Origin: an uncultured Clostridium sp.
GTDB lineage: Bacteria; Bacillota; Clostridia; TANB77; CAG-508
Assembly (NCBI GenBank): GCA_902496295.1
Contig: CABVAF010000002.1
Coordinates: 124,001 to 188,000 of the forward strand
Length of the DNA stretch: 64,000 nt
Direction of reading: 5' to 3'
Below the pieces are notes generated by a model that ran no database searches, was not told the origin of the DNA, and saw only the letters and a list, made by a program, of their open reading frames with translations. Made by a program: the position numbers and the translations under genes. This document shows positions 17,688 through 26,666 of the stretch, piece by piece (positions within the stretch are counted from its first letter, which is position 1; each line of letters begins with the position of its first letter).

Positions 17688-18569
17688 TTATTCTTTGTTT
17701 TTCTTTATATTATCTAGTTCTTCTTTAGTCAGTCCTGTAGCTTCTACTATGATATCTATAGATACATTTTTTTCTAATAATTTTTTAGCTGTTTCTATTT
17801 TTGCCTTCTTTTCGCCTTTTTCTTCTCCTTTCTTTTCCCCCTCTTTTCTCGCATAACTCATTGCAAGTCCTCTATCTATCTCACTACTTTCTCTTAATTC
17901 TGCTAATCTTTGTAATGCTTCATCCCCTGTTAAATACTCCATATCGTCTAATGCACTTTTTATTTTTTCATTCTTTTTCTCTGCCATTTCTATTTTCCCC
18001 CAATCCGTGTCATCAATTACTGCCAGCCACTGATTTAACTTATCATTCATATCCGTTTTTGTTTTTCTGTATTTCGGCAACTCTATGTAATAATATTTTA
18101 TTAAATCGCTTACTTCATGGTCTCTATGATTTTTTAATACCAACATAGTTTCTGACACATATTCTTCATATTCAAATATATTAAAATTTAATATATTTAC
18201 CATTATTACTTTTGATGTATCTATATAACTTTGTCCTACTTTTAATTCTTTATTCACTACTTTCGACGCGTAAATTGTACTTCTTTCTATTATGTTATGC
18301 TCGTCTCTCACTTGCATTTCTATGTTTACAATGTTTCCATTATTTAACTTTGCTTGTATATCTAGTCTTCCACCTTTTTCATAGTTTGATAATTGTAATA
18401 AATTTACTTCTTCTTTTATTTCTATTTCCTTTATGTCTATTTTTAATAATCCGGTCAGAAAATCTATTAGGTATTTTTCGTTGCCTTTCTTTCCAAAAAA
18501 CGCTTTAAATATTATGTCATTTTTTAGGTTTAGTTTCTTTTTTACGCTACTTCTTTCTCTATTTATCAA
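17688..18569 (-). CDS. Rpn-family PD-(D/E)XK nuclease / putative transposase
   Basis: 293 aa. N-terminal PD-(D/E)XK core: KNDIIFKAFFGKKGNEKYL, GGRLDIQAKLNNG and IVNIEMQV supply the D...ExQ nuclease pattern. The middle is helical. The C-terminus is a KGEEKGEKKAK repeat followed by IETAKKLLEKNVSIDIIVEATGLTKEEL, the standard end of these proteins. Members promote RecA-independent recombination in E. coli (Rpn) and some act in phage defence. The TTG start follows AAAGGAG by 9 nt. No inverted repeats bounding a mobile unit were noticed. Confidence 0.88.
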   Translation of the reverse strand: MINRERSSVKKKLNLKNDIIFKAFFGKKGNEKYLIDFLTGLLKIDIKEIEIKEEVNLLQLSNYEKGGRLDIQAKLNNGNIVNIEMQVRDEHNIIERSTIYASKVVNKELKVGQSYIDTSKVIMVNILNFNIFEYEEYVSETMLVLKNHRDHEVSDLIKYYYIELPKYRKTKTDMNDKLNQWLAVIDDTDWGKIEMAEKKNEKIKSALDDMEYLTGDEALQRLAELRESSEIDRGLAMSYARKEGEKKGEEKGEKKAKIETAKKLLEKNVSIDIIVEATGLTKEELDNIKKNKE

Positions 18570-19116
18570 TATAATTTGCTCCTTTCATTTTAGCATAATT
18601 AATACATTTTATGCAAATTACTTATTACTTGTTTTTTTACATTTTCTTGAATTTCCTATTGTTTTCTTTAAATAACTACATAAAACCATTAATTACTACT
18701 TTATTACTTATAAACTTGGATTTATTTTAGACTTTAATATTTTCTTTGAGTTTAAAAATATAGATTTTAATATTTCCACTTTTTTAGATGCTTAAATTTT
18801 CTGAATAAAAATATTTAATTTTACCTAGATAAAATATACTCACATTATATTTATTATTTATACTTTTTTCAACTAAAATCGTATGCCGTTTTTCGACATT
18901 TCACTACATTATTTATAAATTTTTTATTATTCCCCCTACTATATTATTCGCTTTCCGACTGATTAATTAAAAATAATTCATTTTAGTATTTTCGATTGTT
19001 AAATTTGTACTACATCGTCAGTATTTCGCTTGACATTAAGGTCAAATAATAATATACTTTTCTTTGAAAAGCATTAATAAAATAGCTTTTTATAATAAGG
19101 AGGTAGAAGTATATAA
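18570..19116. other. 547-bp intergenic region before the por operon
   Basis: Very AT-rich with no supported ORF. The only strong element is the por promoter at 19030-19058. I see no riboswitch-like conserved core and no repeat. Confidence 0.6.
19030..19058 (+). promoter_or_regulatory. Strong SigA-type promoter of the por operon
   Basis: Consensus TTGACA (19030-19035), a 17-bp spacer and TATACT (19053-19058), 59 bp before the first start codon. It is the best consensus promoter noticed in the window. Confidence 0.85.
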
Positions 19117-19695
19117 ATGAACGATATGATTGAAATAAGATGGCATGGTAGAGGTGGCCAAGGTGCAAAAACAGCTTCTTTACTTTTAGCTGACGCTGCA
19201 TTTAATACTGGAAAATATATTCAAGGTTTTCCTGAATATGGTCCAGAAAGAATGGGTGCACCTATAACAGCGTATAATCGAATTAGTAATACCCCAATTA
19301 GAATACATAGCAATATATATGAACCAGATTATGTTGTTGTAGTTGATGATACTTTACTAGGTGTTGTAGATGTTACCGCTGGTTTGAAACCTGATGGTGG
19401 AATAGTAATTAATACTACAAAAGACATTGATTACTTAAGAAAAGTTTTAAAAGATTACACAAGTGCAATTTATACAATTGATGCTAGAAAAGTATCTATG
19501 GAAACTTTAGGAAAATATTTTCCTAACACACCTATGTTAGCTGCTATAGTTAAAGTTGCTAACATAATGGAAGAAAATGATTTTCTAAAAGACATGGAGG
19601 GTTCTTTTAAACATAAATTTGCGAAAAAACCTGAAGTAATTGAAGGCAATATGAAAGCACTAGAGGTTGCTTTAAAAGAGGTAAAAAAATTATAA
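19117..19695 (+). CDS. porG: 2-oxoacid (pyruvate):ferredoxin oxidoreductase, gamma subunit
   Basis: 192 aa, first gene of a gamma-delta-alpha-beta operon. IRWHGRGGQGAKTAS at the N-terminus, FPEYGPERMGAP and the central YVVVVDDTLL are the gamma-subunit signature. The four-subunit enzyme oxidatively decarboxylates pyruvate (or another 2-oxoacid) to acyl-CoA with reduction of ferredoxin. AAGGAGG lies 13 nt before the ATG; an in-frame TAA immediately upstream excludes earlier starts. Confidence 0.93.
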   Translation: MNDMIEIRWHGRGGQGAKTASLLLADAAFNTGKYIQGFPEYGPERMGAPITAYNRISNTPIRIHSNIYEPDYVVVVDDTLLGVVDVTAGLKPDGGIVINTTKDIDYLRKVLKDYTSAIYTIDARKVSMETLGKYFPNTPMLAAIVKVANIMEENDFLKDMEGSFKHKFAKKPEVIEGNMKALEVALKEVKKL

Positions 19696-19706
19696 GGAGG
19701 TAAAAA

Positions 19707-19970
19707 ATGTCTATTGGCGGAAATATATATAAGGCTGGTAATGCCAGAGAATTTAAGACAGGTGACTGGAGAAGTATTTGTCCAAAATACATCCCAGAAA
19801 AATGTAAACAATGTGGACTATGTTTCCCAGTTTGTCCGGAAGACGCTATACCTGTAAATAAAGAAGGAAAAAGAGAAGATTTTAATTTTGATTATTGTAA
19901 AGGATGTGGCATATGTGCAAAAGTATGTCCATTTGGAGCAATTGTAATGGAAGAGGAGGGAGAAGAATAA
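19707..19970 (+). CDS. porD: Pyruvate:ferredoxin oxidoreductase, delta (2[4Fe-4S]) subunit
   Basis: 87 aa. Two CxxCxxCxxxCP clusters, CKQCGLCFPVCP and CKGCGICAKVCP, carry electrons from the TPP-containing subunits to external ferredoxin. AAGGAGG precedes the ATG; the stop overlaps the next start by one base (translational coupling). Confidence 0.95.
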   Translation: MSIGGNIYKAGNAREFKTGDWRSICPKYIPEKCKQCGLCFPVCPEDAIPVNKEGKREDFNFDYCKGCGICAKVCPFGAIVMEEEGEE

Positions 19971-21157
19971 TGGGAATAAGAGAACGTTTAAGTGGAAATG
20001 AAGCTGCCGCAACAGCTATGAAACAAATAAATCCAGATGTTGTTGCTGCATTTCCTATAACACCATCAACAGAAATACCTCAATATTTTTCTACATTCGT
20101 AGCAAATGGAACAGTTGATACAGAATTTGTTGCTGTAGAAAGTGAGCATAGTGCAATGAGTGCATGCGTTGGTGCAGAAGCTGCAGGTGCAAGAGCTATG
20201 ACAGCTACATCTGCTAATGGTCTTTCTTTTATGTGGGAAATGATTTACATAGCTTCAAGTTTAAGACTTCCTATAGTTATGTCTTTAGTAAACCGTGCTG
20301 TATCTGGTCCTTTAAATATACATTGTGACCATTCAGATGCAATGGGGGTACGTGATAGCGGTTGGATTATGCTATTTTCAGAAACTAACCAAGAAGCATA
20401 TGACAACTTAATTATGGCACATAGAATTGCTGAAAATAAAGACGTTTTATTACCACTTATGGTATGTCAAGATGGATTTATTACTTCACATTCTATTGAA
20501 AATATTGAATTAATTGAAGATGAAAAAGTAAAAGAGTTTGTTGGAACATACAAACCAGAACATTATTTATTAAACGATAAAGAACCTATTTCAATTGGTC
20601 CTATGGATGTTCAAGCATATTTATTTGAACATAAACATGAACAAGCAGAAGCCATGAGAAATGCAAAAAAAGTTATTTTAGAAGTTGCTAAAGACTTTGA
20701 AAAAATGACTGGTAGAAAATATGAATTATTTGAAAAATATAAAACAGAAGATGCAGATATTGTTGTTGTTTGTATGAACTCAACAGCTGGAACTTCAAAA
20801 GTTGTTGTAGATAAATTAAGAGAGCAAGGAATAAAAGCAGGACTATTAAAAGTTCGTGTATTTAGACCATTCCCTGTAGATGAAATTGCAGAAGCTTTAG
20901 GAAATGCAAAAGCTATAGCAGTTTTAGACAAAGCAGATTCATTAAATGCTGCTGGTGGCGCTTTATTTACAGATGTAACATCTGCTATGTATGTAAATAA
21001 TAAACAAGTTCCATCTGTAAGCTATGTTTATGGTATTGGTGGTAGAGATACAACTGAAAAAGAAATCTCTTCTGTTTATGCTGACTTACAAGAAATTGTA
21101 AAAAACGGAAAAGTAGAAAATCCTTACCGTTATCTTGGATTAAAGGAGGAAAAATAA
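19970..21157 (+). CDS. porA: Pyruvate:ferredoxin oxidoreductase, alpha subunit
   Basis: 395 aa. RLSGNEAAATAMKQINPDVVAAFPITPSTE, EHSAMSACVGAEAAGAR, TATSANGLSFMWE and the GPLNIHCDHSDAMGVRDSGWI stretch are those of PorA-type subunits; the C-terminal domain has VRVFRPFPVDEI. I take the ATG at 19970, which overlaps the porD stop and has a GGAGG upstream, rather than an earlier in-frame codon inside porD. Confidence 0.95.
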   Translation: MGIRERLSGNEAAATAMKQINPDVVAAFPITPSTEIPQYFSTFVANGTVDTEFVAVESEHSAMSACVGAEAAGARAMTATSANGLSFMWEMIYIASSLRLPIVMSLVNRAVSGPLNIHCDHSDAMGVRDSGWIMLFSETNQEAYDNLIMAHRIAENKDVLLPLMVCQDGFITSHSIENIELIEDEKVKEFVGTYKPEHYLLNDKEPISIGPMDVQAYLFEHKHEQAEAMRNAKKVILEVAKDFEKMTGRKYELFEKYKTEDADIVVVCMNSTAGTSKVVVDKLREQGIKAGLLKVRVFRPFPVDEIAEALGNAKAIAVLDKADSLNAAGGALFTDVTSAMYVNNKQVPSVSYVYGIGGRDTTEKEISSVYADLQEIVKNGKVENPYRYLGLKEEK

Positions 21158-22108
21158 ATGGCATATAATTTAAAAGATGTAATTGTAAATACAGATTCTA
21201 GATTTACACCAGGTCATAGAATGTGTGCTGGTTGTGGGGCTCCACCAGTTGCCAGAATGGTACTAAGAGCTGTAAATCCAGAAAATCATGTTGTTGTCTC
21301 AAATGCAACAGGATGTATGGAAGTTTCTACATGTATTTATCCATATACTGCTTGGACAGATTCATATATTCATACAGCATTTGAAAATGCAGCTGCTACT
21401 TGCTCAGGTGCAGAAGCTGCATATAAATCAATGAAAAGACAAGGAAAATTACCAGAAGATAAAACAACTAAATTTATTACATTTGGTGGAGATGGTGGAA
21501 CATATGATATAGGTATTCAAAGTTTATCAGGAGCCATGGAAAGAGGTCATGATATGACATATGTATGCTATGACAATGGAGCATACATGAACACAGGTAT
21601 TCAACGTTCTTCTGCAACACCACATTTCGCAGATACAACAACTTCTCCTGCTGGAAAAGTAATACCTGGAAAAATGCAAAAAAGAAAAGACCTAACAGAA
21701 ATTATGGCATCACATCATTTACCATATGTTGCTCAAACTTTAGCTATGCTTAACTTTTCCGACTTATATGAAAAGTCTAGAAAAGCAATATATACAGAGG
21801 GTCCAACATTCTTAAATATACTAGCTCCTTGTCCAAGAGGATGGGGCTACCCTACAGAAGATTTAATGACAATAAATAAATTAGCTGCTGATACATGTTA
21901 TTGGCCTTTATATGAGGTTGTAGATGGAAAATATAAAATAACATATAAACCAGCTAAAAAATTACCTGTAGAAGAATTTTTAAGACCTCAAAAACGTTTT
22001 AAACATATGTTTAAGCCAGGAAATGAATGGATGATAGAAGAGTTTCAAAAAGAAGTAGATGAAAGATGGAATGCACTTCTAGAATTGGAAGCTATGACTA
22101 ATAAATAA
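21158..22108 (+). CDS. porB: Pyruvate:ferredoxin oxidoreductase, beta (TPP-binding) subunit
   Basis: 316 aa. Cluster cysteines CAGCG near the N-terminus and ATGCMEV, the TPP/Mg site GGDGGTYDIGIQ with VCYDNGAYMNTG, and late FLNILAPCPRGWGY are characteristic. AAAGGAGG precedes the start, which follows the porA stop directly. This completes the operon; it ends at a terminator. Confidence 0.95.
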   Translation: MAYNLKDVIVNTDSRFTPGHRMCAGCGAPPVARMVLRAVNPENHVVVSNATGCMEVSTCIYPYTAWTDSYIHTAFENAAATCSGAEAAYKSMKRQGKLPEDKTTKFITFGGDGGTYDIGIQSLSGAMERGHDMTYVCYDNGAYMNTGIQRSSATPHFADTTTSPAGKVIPGKMQKRKDLTEIMASHHLPYVAQTLAMLNFSDLYEKSRKAIYTEGPTFLNILAPCPRGWGYPTEDLMTINKLAADTCYWPLYEVVDGKYKITYKPAKKLPVEEFLRPQKRFKHMFKPGNEWMIEEFQKEVDERWNALLELEAMTNK

Positions 22109-22122
22109 TCTCATTTTAATAT

Positions 22123-22180
22123 AAAAAAGCATATTTTATAGTTCTAACAGTTTAATGAACTTAAAAAATATGCTTTTTTT
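22123..22180 (+). terminator. Terminator of the por operon
   Basis: AAAAAAGCATATTTT pairs with AAAATATGCTTTTTTT across a loop that has its own small GTTC/GAAC hairpin; eight T residues close it. Confidence 0.75.
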
Positions 22181-22301
22181 AATTAATTTTTATTAAAAAT
22201 ATTTAATTATCAAAATATTTTAATTAATCGAATTCAATTAAATGTTTATAACATTTATGTATAATTATGTACATATGCACATGCTTTTACATTAAATAAT
22301 T

Positions 22302-22478
22302 TTATTCTTCTTCTGGTGCTCCTACTGGGCAAGTTCCTGCACATGATCCACAACTAATGCATTGGCTGGCATCTATTTCAAATTTTTCTCCATCTTCTTT
22401 CATTGAGATACAACTTACTGGGCAAATAGCTGCACATGCTCCACAAGCAATACATTTATCTGTAATTTTATATGCCAT
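22302..22478 (-). CDS. 2[4Fe-4S] ferredoxin
   Basis: Short ORF of 58 aa. It has two clusters, CIACGACAAICP and CISCGSCAGTCP, and ends in APEEE. AAGGTGGTG lies 6 nt before the ATG. It is the classical clostridial ferredoxin and the likely electron acceptor of the convergent por operon. It lies upstream of ricT's 3' end on the same strand as the holB-ricT genes, separated by about 60 bp. Confidence 0.93.
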   Translation of the reverse strand: MAYKITDKCIACGACAAICPVSCISMKEDGEKFEIDASQCISCGSCAGTCPVGAPEEE

Positions 22479-22541
22479 TTATTTCACCACCTTACTTTAT
22501 ATTTAGGTTTTTTACGGGATACCTATAAACCCATTTTTTAC

Positions 22542-23459
22542 TTACATATCGTCTTCACTTGCTGCATTTTCCATTGCATCTAATTTCTCTAGCTTTTCTA
22601 GTTCTTTTAAGTTTTCCTTTTCTTCCTGATTTAATTCTTTTGACTCAATATTCTTTATTATTTTTATTTCTGATGCAGGATATTTTTTATAAAAGGTATC
22701 TTCTCCATCTTTTATTTTTACTCTAACAATTTCTTTTAAAATTTCTACATTGTCTACAGTTCCTTCTCCATCTTCTGTTTTTACTATTGCTCCTACTTTT
22801 GGAAGTTTGCTTAACTTTTCTTCATATGCTTCTTGCTCATATTTTAGGCAGCACATAAGTCTTCCACAATTTCCAGAAATTTTAGTTGGATTTAGTGCAA
22901 TATTTTGTTCTTTTGCCATTTTTATTGACACTGTATCAAAATTATTTAAGAATGTACAACAACACAATTCCCTTCCACATACACCATTTCCACCAATTCT
23001 TCTTACTTGATCTCTTACACCTATTTGTCTTAATTCTATCCTTGTTTTAAAAACTGATGCTAAGTCTTTTACAAGCTCTCTAAAGTCAATTCTGCTATCT
23101 GCTGTGAAATAGAATAACAATTTTGCATTATCAAAAGTATATGCAGAATCAACTAAATTCATATTTAAGTTATACTTTTTTATTTTCTCTTCGCATATCT
23201 TAAATGCTTCTTTTTCCTTTTCTTTATTGTCCTCAAAATGCTTTATATCCTTTTCTGTTGCAACTCTTATTATTGGTTTTAAAGATGTTTTTATTTTATT
23301 ATTTGTAAGACTTTTGTTATTAATTAATACCTCTCCAATTTCCTGCCCCATAGCTGTTTCTACAATAACTTTATCTTTTATTTTTACATCTATATTACCA
23401 GCATCAAAAAAATATACTTTTCCTGGTCTTTTAAATCTAACCCCTATTACTTTGTTCAT
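22542..23459 (-). CDS. ricT: RicT/YaaT PSP1-domain protein
   Basis: 305 aa. The PSP1 core carries the cysteine motifs NGVCGRELCCCTFLNNF and NCGRLMCCLKYE, which in Bacillus RicT help bind Fe-S clusters of the RicAFT (Y-)complex promoting RNase Y-dependent mRNA processing, competence and sporulation. A Glu/Lys-rich tail follows (about 270-305). The start overlaps the end of holB by 23 bp, the holB-yaaT order known from Firmicutes. GGAGG precedes the ATG. Confidence 0.92.
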   Translation of the reverse strand: MNKVIGVRFKRPGKVYFFDAGNIDVKIKDKVIVETAMGQEIGEVLINNKSLTNNKIKTSLKPIIRVATEKDIKHFEDNKEKEKEAFKICEEKIKKYNLNMNLVDSAYTFDNAKLLFYFTADSRIDFRELVKDLASVFKTRIELRQIGVRDQVRRIGGNGVCGRELCCCTFLNNFDTVSIKMAKEQNIALNPTKISGNCGRLMCCLKYEQEAYEEKLSKLPKVGAIVKTEDGEGTVDNVEILKEIVRVKIKDGEDTFYKKYPASEIKIIKNIESKELNQEEKENLKELEKLEKLDAMENAASEDDM

Positions 23460-24378
23460 TAAATTCCTCCCACAATTTTAGTAACAAATTGTCTATACAC
23501 ATATTGTAATTTGCATTTATTAACAAATTCTTTTTCGTTTGTTCTACAACATTTATGGAATTTATATACGCTATCTTTTTGTTTTCTAGCAATTTATTAT
23601 ATAGTATAACATTTATATAATCTAAAAAATCGAAAATATTATCTTGTGATTTATATAATAAATCTGCTGAATTCCAAACTTTAGCTATATCTGTTTTATC
23701 TAAACTATTTATAATCTTTTCTATAGTTTCGTAATCTTGTGCCTTATCTCCAATAGTCAATGCAGCTTTTAAGCTACCATTACATTGTTCTAATAAAGAT
23801 TCTGAAAGTTTATTTACCCCTTGATTACTTAAGTAATTATTTATTTCTTCATTTGATAATTTTGAAAATTCTATTTTTACACATCTAGATTTTACTGTAT
23901 TTAATAACTTGCTCTCATTAGAAACAATTAAAATAATTATAACATACTCTGGTGGCTCTTCTAAAGTCTTAAGTAAACAGTTTTGAGCCTCTTTTGTCAT
24001 AAGCTCTGCATCGTTTATTATATAAACCTTTTTAGAAGATACAATTGGCTTTTCTACTACTTTTTCCTGCATTAGACGTATTTGCTCTATTTTTATGCTT
24101 TTTCCGTCTTCTGCTTCTATTAGCATAAAGTCTGTATGGTTTCCACCATCAAAGCTAACACACGACTTACAAGTATTACATGGCTTGTTATTATCTAAGC
24201 ATAAAAGCATTTTTGCAAAATTCATAGCAAATAATTTTTTTCCAATTCCTTCTCTTCCTGCAAATATGTAACTATGCAAGCTTTGATTGGTTAAAGCCGC
24301 ATTTACTAAATATTCTTTTATTTTTGAATTTCCTATTAAACTATTAAAATCCAAACCATTCTCCCTTTTTACTTGCAT
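23437..24378 (-). CDS. holB: DNA polymerase III delta-prime subunit
   Basis: 313-aa clamp-loader subunit. FAGREGIGKKLFA is at the nucleotide-loop position (not a full Walker A, as usual for delta-prime). A zinc module CLDNNKPCNTCKSC, the Walker B-like VYIINDAELM and the sensor region NCLLKTLEEPPEYV also match. Overlaps ricT. No clear ribosome binding site is seen. Confidence 0.92.
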   Translation of the reverse strand: MQVKRENGLDFNSLIGNSKIKEYLVNAALTNQSLHSYIFAGREGIGKKLFAMNFAKMLLCLDNNKPCNTCKSCVSFDGGNHTDFMLIEAEDGKSIKIEQIRLMQEKVVEKPIVSSKKVYIINDAELMTKEAQNCLLKTLEEPPEYVIIILIVSNESKLLNTVKSRCVKIEFSKLSNEEINNYLSNQGVNKLSESLLEQCNGSLKAALTIGDKAQDYETIEKIINSLDKTDIAKVWNSADLLYKSQDNIFDFLDYINVILYNKLLENKKIAYINSINVVEQTKKNLLINANYNMCIDNLLLKLWEEFNEQSNRG

Positions 24379-24469
24379 TTTTAACTTTATTAAAATTTAT
24401 CTTATTGTTCTAATATCTCTATTTATTTTAATATTTTAGCATTCCAATTTAACTAAAATCTAAATTCTA

Positions 24470-25111
24470 TTAGTCCACTCCTCCAAATTTATTAAGTGGC
24501 CAGAATCTAATCCAAACCTTACCCTCTATTTTTTCTAAAGGTATACAACCAAATACCCTACAGTCTGTTGATTGTGCTCTATTGTCTCCCATTGCAAAAA
24601 CACAATTCTCAGGTACTATAAAATCAGAGTAAACTCCAGATTCTCCCATATTAGTTATTACTCCTGGCTGCAAATAATCTTCTTTTAGTTCTTCTCCATT
24701 TATATAAACTTTGTCGTCTTTAATTTCTACATGTTCACCTGGAAGTGCTATGACTCTTTTTATATAACTCTCTTTTCCCCATTCTAATACATTGTGCACA
24801 AAACTCTCCCATATATTTGATGGTTCATTTTCATACTTAGCAACTGGATTTGAAACATCTTGCTCTTCTTTTGACCATCTTGCATTAGTTGGTGCCTCAA
24901 AAGTTATAATATCTCCTCTTTCTGGTAACTTTTTAGTAGTTCTTCCCCATCTATTTAAAATAAGTCTATCGTCCTGTAATAATGTAGGCTTCATAGACAC
25001 TTGCTTTACAATTGTTGGAGTTCCTATATAATAACGTATTAATAATGCTAAAACTAAAGCAATTACAATACACAATATCCATTCTAATATATCTTTAACC
25101 TTTTCATTCAT
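24470..25111 (-). CDS. lepB: Signal peptidase I
   Basis: 213-aa S26 membrane protease cleaving Sec and Tat signal peptides. One N-terminal transmembrane helix (ILEWILCIVIALVLALLI), catalytic Ser in KQVSMKPTL (box B), catalytic Lys in YIKRVIALPGE (box D), and box E GDNRAQSTDCRVFG. Box E usually reads SxDSR; here Cys replaces that Ser. A 68-residue insertion-type region (SKEEQDVSNPV to HNVLEWGK) lies between boxes. I start at the ATG at 25111 (AGAGGT 12 nt upstream); an in-frame codon 19 residues earlier is possible. Confidence 0.93.
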   Translation of the reverse strand: MNEKVKDILEWILCIVIALVLALLIRYYIGTPTIVKQVSMKPTLLQDDRLILNRWGRTTKKLPERGDIITFEAPTNARWSKEEQDVSNPVAKYENEPSNIWESFVHNVLEWGKESYIKRVIALPGEHVEIKDDKVYINGEELKEDYLQPGVITNMGESGVYSDFIVPENCVFAMGDNRAQSTDCRVFGCIPLEKIEGKVWIRFWPLNKFGGVD

Positions 25112-25184
25112 TCTAATTCTTACCTCTTGCTTAATATTTTTACATAAAATACTTATAAGATTATACATTAAATTCTATATTTTA

Positions 25185-26591
25185 TCAATGTTTTATAACA
25201 GGAATTCTAATAACTACTTCAGTGCCTTTTCCAACTTCACTTTTTATATCTATACTTCCATTATTTTTAGTAAGTATTTCTTGCGCAATAGAAAGCCCTA
25301 ATCCTGTACCTCCGAATTCTCTACTTCTCGCTTTATCTACTCTATAAAATCTTTCAAAAATTCTTGACAAGTCTTTTTCTGGAATACCTATACCATTATC
25401 TATAATTTTTATATATGCATCATTATAAACAAACCCAACATAAACTTTTATGGTTCCATTTTCTGGAGTATATTTTATAGCGTTTGAAAGTATGTTTAAA
25501 ATTACTCTTTCAATTCCATCTTTATCAGCTTGAACTGGTGGAACATTTGCTGTAACAAAACATTCAACATTATGATGTTTTTTCTCTATCTCAAATTTCA
25601 ATTTTTCTTGGCATCCTTTTGTTAAATCTCCTAAGTCAAACTGAGTAACTTCTCTTTTTATTTTATTATTGTCATACCTTGAAAGAGTAAGTAGGTCTGT
25701 AACTAATTTAGCCATTCTTCTTGCTTCTGATGCAATTACTCCTAAAAACTTGCTTTGCGTCTCTCTGTCATACTCTTCTTCTAATAACGTGTCTGCATAT
25801 CCCATAATTGAAGTTATTGGAGTTTTTAGTTCATGCGATACATCTGCTACAAATTCCCTTCTCATGTTATCTAACTTAACGTGTTCTGTAATATCTTGTA
25901 TTACTACCATTACTCCTGTTGGCTTATTATTTTCATCTTGAAATGGTGCAAAAAATAAATTTACAGCTTTATCTCCCACTTCTACTTTCTGCTCTGAAGA
26001 AGTCCAATTTTCCAAATATATAATTTTTTCTAAGTTTACATCTATATTTAGTTTTTTAAACATCTTTTCAAATGTATTTTCTTTATCTGTTATTCCTAAA
26101 AGAGCTTTAGCTGCTGGATTTATATGTATAATTTCTCCATTCATGTTAAATGCTATAACTCCATCTGTCATATGTAACAAGATTGTTTCAAATTGCTTCT
26201 TTTGGCTATTTACTTCTGTTAGTTTCTGGTTTAATTCACGAGTCATTAAATTAAAAGCATTAACAAGCTCATCTACCTCTGTTTTTTCGTTTAAAATATT
26301 AGATATTTCCATATTCTGACCACTAGCCATTTTCTCAGCACTTTCTATTAATCTATTAATTGGCTTAACTACAGATTTAGAAACAAAATATTTTATAACT
26401 AGTGTTATTAAAATATATAACACAATTGCTATTATGCTAATTATTAATAAATCTCTTATTTGCATGCTTACATCAATTATCATAGACATTTTTTGTAATG
26501 TATATAATGAAAATACAGATATTCCCACTATTAATAATATTCCTATAATAAAAAATATTAAAACTATTTTATTTTGAATATTTTTCTTCAT
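25185..26591 (-). CDS. walK: Membrane sensor histidine kinase, WalK/PhoR type
   Basis: 468 aa. Two transmembrane segments (about 8-30 and 47-68) are separated by a loop of only ~15 residues, so there is no extracytoplasmic sensor domain, unlike WalK of Bacillus. Then HAMP (KPINRLIESAEKMASGQ), PAS (HMTDGVIAFNMNGEIIHINPAA), HisKA with DVSHELKTPITSIMGYA (phospho-acceptor His), and HATPase (NILSNAIKYTP, DNGIGI, GTGLGLSIA). GGAG precedes the start. Adjacent walR makes a two-gene operon. PhoR is the alternative name; pathway inferred from domain order. Confidence 0.9.
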   Translation of the reverse strand: MKKNIQNKIVLIFFIIGILLIVGISVFSLYTLQKMSMIIDVSMQIRDLLIISIIAIVLYILITLVIKYFVSKSVVKPINRLIESAEKMASGQNMEISNILNEKTEVDELVNAFNLMTRELNQKLTEVNSQKKQFETILLHMTDGVIAFNMNGEIIHINPAAKALLGITDKENTFEKMFKKLNIDVNLEKIIYLENWTSSEQKVEVGDKAVNLFFAPFQDENNKPTGVMVVIQDITEHVKLDNMRREFVADVSHELKTPITSIMGYADTLLEEEYDRETQSKFLGVIASEARRMAKLVTDLLTLSRYDNNKIKREVTQFDLGDLTKGCQEKLKFEIEKKHHNVECFVTANVPPVQADKDGIERVILNILSNAIKYTPENGTIKVYVGFVYNDAYIKIIDNGIGIPEKDLSRIFERFYRVDKARSREFGGTGLGLSIAQEILTKNNGSIDIKSEVGKGTEVVIRIPVIKH

Positions 26592-26617
26592 ATTATTCTC
26601 CTATCTTCAAAAATAGA

Positions 26618-26638
26618 CAAATGGGTCGCACCCATTTG
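26618..26638 (-). terminator. Intercistronic hairpin between walR and walK
   Basis: A 9-bp perfect stem CAAATGGGT/ACCCATTTG with a 3-nt loop, followed leftward by GTCTATTTTT. It lies inside the operon and may lower walK expression relative to walR. Confidence 0.6.
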
Positions 26639-26666
26639 CCCATTTATAAAGAAATATTTTCTTTTA

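Noticed and set aside
17688..18569. Insertion sequence around the Rpn-type gene
   Set aside because: No terminal inverted repeats or target duplications were seen; Rpn-family genes are often stand-alone.
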